Source: Thioglobus_B sp964558405 (GTDB lineage Bacteria > Pseudomonadota > Gammaproteobacteria > PS1 > Pseudothioglobaceae). Taken from it: a DNA stretch of 5,117 nucleotides. This document shows positions 1 through 5,117 of this stretch, in pieces. The notes under the pieces were generated by a model. It worked only from the letters and a program-made list of their open reading frames with translations, was not told where the DNA came from and made no database searches. The stretch spans positions 1 through 5,117 of the forward strand of contig CAZLDG010000048.1 in the NCBI GenBank assembly GCA_964558405.1, read 5' to 3'. Each line of letters starts with the position of its first letter. Position 1 is the stretch's first letter. The position numbers and the translations under genes were made by a program.

Positions 1-44
1 CCAAAGTCAAGAATTAGAATTTTATCGCTGTGAATATTTGTCAT
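1..44 (-). CDS. guaA: GMP synthase (glutamine-hydrolysing), N-terminal fragment
   Basis: Read on the minus strand from an ATG at 44-42, the sequence gives MTNIHSDKILILDF and then the first two bases of a Gly codon before the left edge. This matches the start of E. coli GuaA (MTENIHKHRILILDFG, from memory), including the ILILDFG strand that opens the class I glutamine amidotransferase domain. Known family role: cytosolic GuaA takes ammonia from glutamine and aminates XMP to GMP, using ATP, in the last step of de novo GMP synthesis. Only about 14 of some 520 residues are visible, so catalytic residues cannot be checked. The gene is divergent from lptG. No clear Shine-Dalgarno sequence precedes the ATG. 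guaB, often directly upstream of guaA, is not there; lptG occupies that place on the other strand. The identification rests on a short but distinctive match. Confidence 0.85.
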   Translation of the reverse strand, partial: MTNIHSDKILILDF

Positions 45-88
45 AATAGTGCGTATTATTTGTAGAGTCGTTAAGACCTAGTATTTTA
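45..88. promoter_or_regulatory. Divergent guaA-lptG intergenic region, weak promoter candidates
   Basis: These 44 bases separate the start codons of guaA (minus) and lptG (plus), so initiation signals for both genes should lie in or next to them. The AT-rich block TATTATT at 54-60 reads TATTAT on the plus strand and AATAAT on the minus strand. Each matches the sigma-70 -10 consensus at five of six positions, so the two promoters could overlap. No good -35 hexamer is visible for either at 16-18 base spacing; for lptG the best are three-of-six matches at 30-35 or 31-36, inside guaA. If TATTAT is used, the lptG leader would be roughly 20 bases. I see no operator palindrome, and neither gene has a strong ribosome binding site. 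This is a position-based inference. Confidence 0.35.
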
Positions 89-1171
89 ATGAAAATTTTG
101 GATCGTTACATTGCTAAAACACTACTTCAGTATTCCTTTGCGGTTTTGGTGGTTTTGGTTGGTGTGTTTGCCTTTTTTAAATTCTTAGAAGAAGTGGACA
201 CTATTGGTCGTGCCAACTATACCCTGATTGATGCGATTACCTATATTGCACTACTAATTCCTTCTATGACACATGCTTTATCATCATTGGTGATTTTGCT
301 TGGCGTGATTTTGGGCTTGGGATATTTGGCCTCTAATAGTGAATTAGTAGTGATGCGCGCCTCAGGCACCTCGGTGATTGATATTACCAAAACCGTGCTA
401 AAGCTTAGCGTGATACTGGCGGTTTTAGTAACGCTATTTGGTGAGGTGGTTGCGCCATACTCAGCGCAACAAGCTAAAAACTACCGAGCTAAAACCCTAG
501 GAGAGCGCATTATTGGCGCTGGAGAGCAGGGGTTTTGGCTAAAAGATGGGTCGAGTTTTATTCGAGTCGATAAAAATATTGACGGCAAGGTGTTTCGAGA
601 TACAATGGTGGTAAAAACCGCAGACGGGCAAACCTTGGAGTCGGTGGCGTTTGCCAAACATTCAACCTTTGAGGCAGGCAATATGCAGCTTAATGATGCT
701 GACTTGTATCAGCTGGACTCTACCCAACGTTTTACGCAGATTGAAAAAACCGATGTTAAGCACATTGCCAATCGGGTTGATTTTGACCAAGAATTGCTAC
801 AATCTTTAAAACAAGAGCCGCAAAATCTATCCAGCTGGAAGTTGTTAAAACACATTGGTTTTTTGTCGCGTAATAATTTGGCTGCCGATGCTTATGAGGT
901 AGAGCTGTATTCTCGCATTATGAAGCCGTTTACTCTGCTGGCAATGATCATACTTTCTATTCCTTATGTGTTTGGATCACTCAGAGATTCTTCACTGGGT
1001 AGAAAGGTGTTTTTTGGTGTGGCGTTGGGCCTGAGTTTTCATCTACTTTCCAAGATTGGCAGTATGGTTTCACTGCGTTTTGAATTGAATCATTTTTTGA
1101 GTGCCTCAGCGCCAACTTTGGTGGTGGCGAGTATTGCATTATTGCTACTCTATCGTCAGGCTACGCGATAA
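89..1171 (+). CDS. lptG: LPS export ABC transporter permease LptG
   Basis: The 360-residue product fits the usual length of about 360. LptG pairs with LptF and the ATPase LptB in the inner membrane (LptB2FG) to extract lipopolysaccharide and pass it to LptC and LptA. Six hydrophobic segments are visible near residues 12-33, 58-81, 102-123, 278-296, 304-325 and 336-356, in the family's 3+3 arrangement. The periplasmic beta-jellyroll lies between them (about 130-265). LptG-type signatures are LDRYIAKT at 4-11, LGLGYLASNSELVVMRASG at 75-93 (cytoplasmic coupling helix that contacts LptB), GEVVAP at 118-123, NYRA at 131-134 and GFWLKDG at 148-154. These favour LptG over its paralogue LptF. The ATG at 89 is the only plausible start: the frame is closed by TAG at 47-49 and the protein begins like its relatives. 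lptF is not upstream, so the partner must be encoded elsewhere. clpS starts one base after the stop, suggesting co-transcription. Confidence 0.95.
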   Translation: MKILDRYIAKTLLQYSFAVLVVLVGVFAFFKFLEEVDTIGRANYTLIDAITYIALLIPSMTHALSSLVILLGVILGLGYLASNSELVVMRASGTSVIDITKTVLKLSVILAVLVTLFGEVVAPYSAQQAKNYRAKTLGERIIGAGEQGFWLKDGSSFIRVDKNIDGKVFRDTMVVKTADGQTLESVAFAKHSTFEAGNMQLNDADLYQLDSTQRFTQIEKTDVKHIANRVDFDQELLQSLKQEPQNLSSWKLLKHIGFLSRNNLAADAYEVELYSRIMKPFTLLAMIILSIPYVFGSLRDSSLGRKVFFGVALGLSFHLLSKIGSMVSLRFELNHFLSASAPTLVVASIALLLLYRQATR

Positions 1172-1172
1172 T

Positions 1173-1472
1173 ATGGAGCACACTTCAACCCAAACTGAGA
1201 AAGCCAAACTCAGACAACCGAACAAGTTCCAAGTGCTGTTGCTCAATGATGATTACACTACCATGGAGTTTGTGGTGGATGTGCTGCAGAAATTCTTCTC
1301 TAAGAATGAAGAACAGGCGCATGCTATTATGCTCAAAGTGCATCTAGAAGGCGAAGGTGTTTGCGGGATTTATTCGCATGATATTGCCCAAACCAAGGTT
1401 TCCCAGGTGATTGAGCATGCCAGACGTTATGAGCAGCCTCTGATGTGCGTGATTCGTGAAATTGAGAATTAA
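1173..1472 (+). CDS. clpS: ATP-dependent Clp protease adaptor ClpS
   Basis: This 99-residue cytosolic adaptor binds proteins with bulky N-terminal residues (Leu, Phe, Tyr, Trp) and delivers them to ClpA for degradation by ClpAP, the bacterial N-degron pathway. The core runs from about residue 18 (KFQVLLLNDDYTTMEFV) to the end. Residues expected at the N-degron pocket are present: N25, D26, D27, the gatekeeper-type M31, and H57 in KVHLEGEG, matching E. coli N34, D35, D36, M40 and H66. Thr30 replaces the Pro found in E. coli. The N-terminal extension (1-17) is polar, probably flexible, and about nine residues shorter than in E. coli. The ATG at 1173 is preferred because the open frame further upstream encodes only non-family sequence inside lptG. 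Just one base separates the lptG stop from this ATG and the nearest AGG (1158-1160) is rather distant, so translation is probably coupled to lptG. clpA, its functional partner, follows 15 bases downstream. Confidence 0.96.
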   Translation: MEHTSTQTEKAKLRQPNKFQVLLLNDDYTTMEFVVDVLQKFFSKNEEQAHAIMLKVHLEGEGVCGIYSHDIAQTKVSQVIEHARRYEQPLMCVIREIEN

Positions 1473-1474
1473 GA

Positions 1475-1480
1475 TATAAT
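1475..1480 (+). promoter_or_regulatory. Perfect TATAAT hexamer before clpA (possible -10)
   Basis: TATAAT lies in the 15-base clpS-clpA gap, seven bases before the clpA ATG. No convincing -35 hexamer stands 16-18 bases upstream (the candidates around 1451-1458 match TTGACA poorly), and there is no extended -10 TG. A promoter here would start transcription at about the clpA start codon, giving an almost leaderless mRNA. It may equally be a chance AT-rich run. Confidence 0.2.
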
Positions 1481-1487
1481 TAAAACT

Positions 1488-3710
1488 ATGATTGAAAGCG
1501 GCCTACAGCAAGAAATTAACTACGTGATGACGCAGGCGCGTAATAATCGCCTAGAGTACGTGACGGTTGAACATCTATTATTGGCACTACTAAACGTGGA
1601 TGAAGTCTTAGGATTTTTGCGTCAAAAACGCGTTAATACCGACGAGTTGCGTGATGAATTGGAAGAGTATATCAATTCACACACGCCATTGATTCCGCAA
1701 GATTCAGACATCGATATTGTGCCCACAGTGGGCTTTCAGCGCGTATTACAACGCAGTGTTTATCAGGCACAATCTGCACAGAAAAACACGGTGTATGCCA
1801 TGAATGTATTGGTCAGCATCTTCTCTGAAAAAGAATCGCATGCGGTGTACTTACTTAAACTTAACAACATTTCGCGTCTAGAAGTGATGGAGAATATCTC
1901 CACGCAAGGAGTGGAGCCTAGCGAGGAGATTACGCCGGCAGAATCTGATGCTAAGCAGAGCAAAAAAATAGCCTTAGAAGAGTACACAATTAATCTTTGT
2001 CAAAAGGCTAGAGACGGGAAAATTGATCCGCTTTTGGGTCGAGAGCAAGAAGTGTCTCGCACCATTCAAATATTGTCGCGCCGACGTAAAAATAATCCAC
2101 TATTTGTGGGTCAGGCCGGTGTAGGCAAGACCGCAATTGCTGAGGGCATTGCTAAGAAAATTGTGGAAAACAAAGTGCCTGAGGTTTTAAAAGATGCCAG
2201 TATTTATGCGCTAGATATCGGTGTGCTGATTGCCGGTACCAAGTATCGCGGCGATTTTGAAAAACGCCTGAAAGCAGTACTGACCGATTTGCAAAAAATT
2301 GAGCATGGTATTTTGTTTATTGACGAGATTCACACCTTAATTGGTGCGGGCAGTGTCTCAGGTGGATCGCTAGATGCCTCCAATTTATTAAAGCCGGCTT
2401 TGGCGGATGGCTCACTCAAATGCATGGGTTCTACCACTTATGAAGAGTATCGCCAGGTGTTCGAAAAAGACCATGCCTTGGCGCGCCGTTTTCAAAAGAT
2501 TGATATTGAAGAGCCGTCGGTGGCCGATACCGTGAAAATTCTCAATGGCTTGAAAAAATACTATCAATCGCACCACAAGGTCAAATATTCTAAAGCAGCG
2601 CTAGCCTCGGCAGCTGAGCTCTCACATCGTTATATGAGCGATAAGCGCTTGCCGGATAAAGCCATTGATGTGATTGATGAAGTGGGTGCTCTGCAACAAA
2701 TTTTGCCCAAGTCCAAGCGTAAAACCAATATTGGCGTGAGTGATATTGAAGATATTGTGGCTAAATTAGCACGCATTCCTTCTAAGCAAGTTAGCAGCGA
2801 TGATCAATCTTTGTTAAAAAATCTAGCTGAGGATTTAAAGCTCGGTGTGTTTGGCCAAGACCCAGCGGTCGAAAGCCTGTCCACGGCGATTAAACTCTCT
2901 AGATCAGGACTGGGTCCTAATGATAGACCCATGGGCGCGTTTTTATTTGCCGGTCCAACTGGCGTGGGCAAAACTGAGATTTGCAAGCAACTAGCGCGCA
3001 TTATGGGCGTGAAGTTATTGCGCTTTGATATGAGTGAATATATGGAGCGCCATTCGGTCTCAAAACTCATCGGCTCACCACCGGGTTATGTGGGTTATGA
3101 TGAAGGCGGTCTGCTGACCGAGGCAGTGAATAGCAACCCTTATGCTGTACTATTACTAGATGAGATTGAAAAAGCCCATCCAGATGTGTTTAATCTTTTG
3201 TTGCAAGTGATGGACGGTGGCAAACTCACCGATGCCAATGGTCGCGAAGTAGATTTTAGAAATGTGATTTTGGTGATGACCTCAAACGTGGGTGCACATA
3301 GTGTGCAGCGCGCTTCAATTGGCTTTAATGAGCAAGATCACTCCTTGGATTATGCAGCCGAGTTGAAAAAATCTTTTGCGCCAGAATTTAGAAACCGCCT
3401 ATCTGAAGTGATTTATTTCAATGCCCTGGATGAAGATACCATTGTCTTTGTGGTGAATAAATTCTTATTCGAACTTGAAGAAGTATTAGAAGCCAAGCAA
3501 GTCTCCTTAGTAGTATCTGATGCTGCGCGCAGCTGGTTTGCCAAGCATGGTTATGACTCGCAGATGGGTGCACGACCAATGGCGCGCTTAATCGAACAAG
3601 AAATTCGCAAACCATTGGCCGATGAGTTGTTATTTGGCCAGTTAGTCGGTGGCGGTACGGTTAAAGTCGGCGTTAAGCAAGATAAAATCAGTCTGAAGAT
3701 TAGCGCGTGA
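1488..3710 (+). CDS. clpA: AAA+ unfoldase ClpA, ATPase subunit of ClpAP
   Basis: The 740-residue product is a two-ring class I Clp ATPase (E. coli ClpA has 758). ClpA hexamers unfold substrates, alone or through ClpS, and thread them into ClpP in the cytosol. The N domain (about 1-140, with VTVEHLLLALL at 25-35) is the ClpS docking part. A polar linker (about 141-165) follows. D1 has Walker A GQAGVGKT at 208-215, pore loop GTKYRGDFE at 250-258, Walker B ILFIDE at 275-280 and arginines R333/R334. D2 has Walker A GPTGVGKT at 489-496, pore loop GSPPGYVGY at 529-537, Walker B VLLLDE at 554-559, FRNR at 634-637 and sensor-2 GARP at 694-697. The lack of a long coiled-coil middle domain between D1 and D2 separates it from ClpB and ClpC. 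The ClpP loop carries IGF at 611-613 where E. coli ClpA has IGL. The C-terminal tail is shorter than in E. coli. The ATG at 1488 lacks a clear Shine-Dalgarno sequence; only AAG at 1471-1473 precedes it. The stop overlaps surE. Confidence 0.98.
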   Translation: MIESGLQQEINYVMTQARNNRLEYVTVEHLLLALLNVDEVLGFLRQKRVNTDELRDELEEYINSHTPLIPQDSDIDIVPTVGFQRVLQRSVYQAQSAQKNTVYAMNVLVSIFSEKESHAVYLLKLNNISRLEVMENISTQGVEPSEEITPAESDAKQSKKIALEEYTINLCQKARDGKIDPLLGREQEVSRTIQILSRRRKNNPLFVGQAGVGKTAIAEGIAKKIVENKVPEVLKDASIYALDIGVLIAGTKYRGDFEKRLKAVLTDLQKIEHGILFIDEIHTLIGAGSVSGGSLDASNLLKPALADGSLKCMGSTTYEEYRQVFEKDHALARRFQKIDIEEPSVADTVKILNGLKKYYQSHHKVKYSKAALASAAELSHRYMSDKRLPDKAIDVIDEVGALQQILPKSKRKTNIGVSDIEDIVAKLARIPSKQVSSDDQSLLKNLAEDLKLGVFGQDPAVESLSTAIKLSRSGLGPNDRPMGAFLFAGPTGVGKTEICKQLARIMGVKLLRFDMSEYMERHSVSKLIGSPPGYVGYDEGGLLTEAVNSNPYAVLLLDEIEKAHPDVFNLLLQVMDGGKLTDANGREVDFRNVILVMTSNVGAHSVQRASIGFNEQDHSLDYAAELKKSFAPEFRNRLSEVIYFNALDEDTIVFVVNKFLFELEEVLEAKQVSLVVSDAARSWFAKHGYDSQMGARPMARLIEQEIRKPLADELLFGQLVGGGTVKVGVKQDKISLKISA

Positions 3711-4450
3711 GAATTCTAATTAGCAATGATGACGGCGTAGAAGCTGAGGGCATTCAAATGCTGATTGATGCTTTGTCTAAGGTACATGAAGTGGTGGTAG
3801 TTGCGCCCAACGATAACAAGTCGGCTGCTTCGAGTTCGCTAACCCTAAACAAACCATTACAACCTGTACAAATCCAACCCAATGTTTATAGTATCGATGC
3901 CACGCCCAGTGATTGTGTGCATTTGGCGCTATGCGGGTTTTTAGATAAGCCGGTGGACTTGGTAGTGACTGGTATTAATTTTGGGCCGAATCTGGGTGAT
4001 GACGTGGTTTATTCGGGCACGGTAGCCGGTGCAATCGAGGGACGTTTCTTAGGCCTGCCTTCGATTGCGATTTCTCTGGCCAGCTGGAACGGGGAACATT
4101 TTGAGACGGCGGCACAAGTGGCAGAGCAGGTAGTGGGTGCGATTCATAGTGCGCAACTTTCACACGATACGGTACTAAACGTTAATGTGCCGGATGTGGC
4201 TTATAAAGAGATTCAAGGTTTTCAAACCACACGTTTGGGAAAGCGCCATATGTCTGAGCCCAGTATTCAAGATCAGGACGATCCAAGCATTTATTGGATT
4301 GGTGAAAATGGCAAAGAAGCCGATAATGGTATAGGTACCGATTTTCACGCGATTGCCAATAATTACGTGTCGGTTACCCCATTGCAGATTGATCTCACCA
4401 AATACAACGAGATAGATAAAGTTTCTGAGTGGTTGGGTGAGTTAGGTTAA
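3707..4450 (+). CDS. surE: 5'/3'-nucleotidase SurE
   Basis: The 247-residue product fits the family length of about 250. SurE is a cytosolic, divalent-metal-dependent phosphatase of nucleoside monophosphates; E. coli SurE also acts on 3'-nucleotides and short polyphosphate, and is tied to stationary-phase and stress survival. Conserved elements are the N-terminal MRILISNDDG with acidic ligands D8 and D9, the NKSAASSSLTL loop at 37-47 with S39, and TGINFGPNLGDDVVYSGTVAGA at 88-109, whose Asn residues (N91, N95) supply the remaining metal contact. Translation starts at GTG: its first base is 3707 and it overlaps the clpA stop as GTGA, and the protein begins exactly where the family does. GAAGA at 3695-3699 is a weak ribosome binding site, so translation is probably coupled to clpA. 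In E. coli surE lies in a pcm/nlpD/rpoS neighbourhood; none of those genes follows here, because glnS converges from the right. Confidence 0.97.
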   Translation: MRILISNDDGVEAEGIQMLIDALSKVHEVVVVAPNDNKSAASSSLTLNKPLQPVQIQPNVYSIDATPSDCVHLALCGFLDKPVDLVVTGINFGPNLGDDVVYSGTVAGAIEGRFLGLPSIAISLASWNGEHFETAAQVAEQVVGAIHSAQLSHDTVLNVNVPDVAYKEIQGFQTTRLGKRHMSEPSIQDQDDPSIYWIGENGKEADNGIGTDFHAIANNYVSVTPLQIDLTKYNEIDKVSEWLGELG

Positions 4451-5117
4451 TTATTCCAGGTATCACGCAAAGCCACGGTTTTGTTAAACACCAAGGCATC
4501 GCCTGATTGATTATCACGACAAAAATAGCCTTCACGCTCGAACTGATAAGCAATCTCTGGCGCCGCGCCAAGCATGTTCGGCTCCACAAAGCCTTCAGTC
4601 ACCACTAAGGATTTTGGGTTAATCAGCTGCTCGAAGTGATCATTTTTACCCGGATTTTCCAGGGTAAATAAGCGATCATACAGACGAAACTCTGCCAGTT
4701 TGGCCTGAGTTGCCTCAACAAAGTGAATCACGCCTTTAACCTTGCGGCCATCGGCTGGATTTTTGCCCAAGGTGTCGGGATCATAGGTGGCGTAAACCGT
4801 GGTTACCTCACCATTGAAATCAGTATCAATCGTGTGGGCTTTAATCACGTAGGCATTTCTTAGGCGCACTTCTTTGTCTAGTGCTAAGCGTTTGTATTTT
4901 CCGTTGGGTGCTACCTCGGTAAAGTCAGCGCGATCAATATAGAGCTCGCGCGAGAAGAAAATCTCACGTTTGCCCATCTCGGGATTTTGTGGGTGATTCG
5001 GCGCGCTTAGGGTTTCCAGTTGTTCTTCTGGGTAATTTTCAATCACCACTTTAATCGGATCCAATACACCCATGGTGCGTGGTGCTACGGTATTGAGATC
5101 ATCACGCAGCGCATCCT
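4447..5117 (-). CDS. glnS: Glutamine--tRNA ligase, C-terminal part
   Basis: The frame runs from the right edge to the stop at 4449-4447 and gives 222 complete residues, about 40% of a protein usually near 550. The gene enters from beyond 5117, so the ATG at 5073-5071 is internal: upstream codons continue the family sequence (DDLNTVAPRTMGVLDP). GlnRS attaches glutamine to tRNA-Gln in the cytosol. The visible portion is the beta-barrel anticodon-binding region of the class Ic enzyme. Markers, close to E. coli GlnRS from memory, are IDRADF, KEVRLRNAYVIKA, PADGRKVKGVIHF, RLYDRLF, INPKSLVV, QFEREGYFC and a terminal FNKTVALRDTW. These separate it from GluRS, whose C-terminal half is alpha-helical. 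The HIGH- and KMSKS-type catalytic motifs lie outside the window. The protein ends in WNN, slightly shorter than in E. coli. It converges on surE with overlapping stop codons. No frameshift or internal stop is seen. Confidence 0.97.
   Translation of the reverse strand, partial: DALRDDLNTVAPRTMGVLDPIKVVIENYPEEQLETLSAPNHPQNPEMGKREIFFSRELYIDRADFTEVAPNGKYKRLALDKEVRLRNAYVIKAHTIDTDFNGEVTTVYATYDPDTLGKNPADGRKVKGVIHFVEATQAKLAEFRLYDRLFTLENPGKNDHFEQLINPKSLVVTEGFVEPNMLGAAPEIAYQFEREGYFCRDNQSGDALVFNKTVALRDTWNN

Noticed and set aside
1..44. The plus-strand frame ending at TAA 44-46 as the tail of lptF
   Set aside because: It reads QSQELEFYRCEYLS, which does not resemble the hydrophobic or basic C-terminus of LptF, whereas the minus strand gives a clear GuaA N-terminus.
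481..681. Minus-strand open frame of 66 codons inside lptG
   Set aside because: It is opposite the conserved lptG periplasmic domain, has no recognisable protein features, and is most simply a shadow of that gene.
831..838. CCAGCTGG palindrome, seen again near 4080 in surE, as a possible repeat or uptake-like motif
   Set aside because: Both copies arise from Ser-Trp codons (AGC TGG) in coding sequence, only two copies were noticed, and the flanks differ.
1101..1172. An upstream GTG-initiated extension of clpS by 24 residues
   Set aside because: The added residues are rich in Trp, Arg and Tyr, do not resemble any ClpS N-terminus, and lie fully inside the conserved lptG C-terminal membrane segment. 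The ATG at 1173 fits the family.
1763..3615. Minus-strand open frames of 65-88 codons inside clpA
   Set aside because: They lie opposite conserved ClpA motifs and their translations show no family similarity; they are antisense shadows.
4395..4589. Minus-strand open frame crossing the surE-glnS junction
   Set aside because: It is out of frame with the clearly conserved glnS C-terminus on the same strand and looks like no known protein.

Overview
The window holds ordinary chromosomal housekeeping genes, densely packed, from what looks like a gammaproteobacterium. The ClpA, ClpS, GlnRS, SurE and LptG proteins all read as close relatives of the Escherichia coli proteins, compared from memory. 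A ClpS/ClpA pair, a bacterial glutaminyl-tRNA synthetase and an LPS exporter permease together point to a Gram-negative proteobacterium, most likely Gammaproteobacteria. Base composition is moderate to slightly AT-rich by eye. The genus cannot be fixed from sequence alone.

Layout. Positions 1-44 (minus strand) are the first 14 codons of guaA (GMP synthase), which was too short to stand out as an ORF. A 44-base divergent gap (45-88) follows. Next comes a tight plus-strand gene train: lptG (89-1171), clpS (1173-1472), clpA (1488-3710) and surE (3707-4450). The spacings are 1 base, 15 bases and a 4-base GTGA overlap, so the four genes are probably co-transcribed. The last feature is glnS on the minus strand (4447 to beyond the right edge). 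It converges on surE so closely that the two stop codons overlap in one TTAA, leaving no room for an intergenic terminator.

Functions. LptG is one half of the inner-membrane permease that extracts lipopolysaccharide for transport to the outer membrane. Its usual partner gene lptF is not next to it here. ClpS is the N-degron adaptor that delivers substrates to ClpA, the AAA+ unfoldase of the ClpAP protease; ClpP itself is not in the window. SurE is a metal-dependent nucleoside 5'-monophosphate phosphatase, often linked to stress survival. GuaA and GlnRS serve guanine nucleotide synthesis and glutaminyl-tRNA charging.

I see no mobile element, CRISPR array, RNA gene, phage gene or sign of recent transfer, and no stretch over 300 bases lacks a gene. 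I do not believe an undescribed system is present. The points worth a second look are gene order (solitary lptG, guaA apart from guaB, a clpA-surE fusion of operons), an IGF rather than IGL ClpP-docking tripeptide in ClpA, a perfect TATAAT just before clpA, and the overlapping surE/glnS stops.
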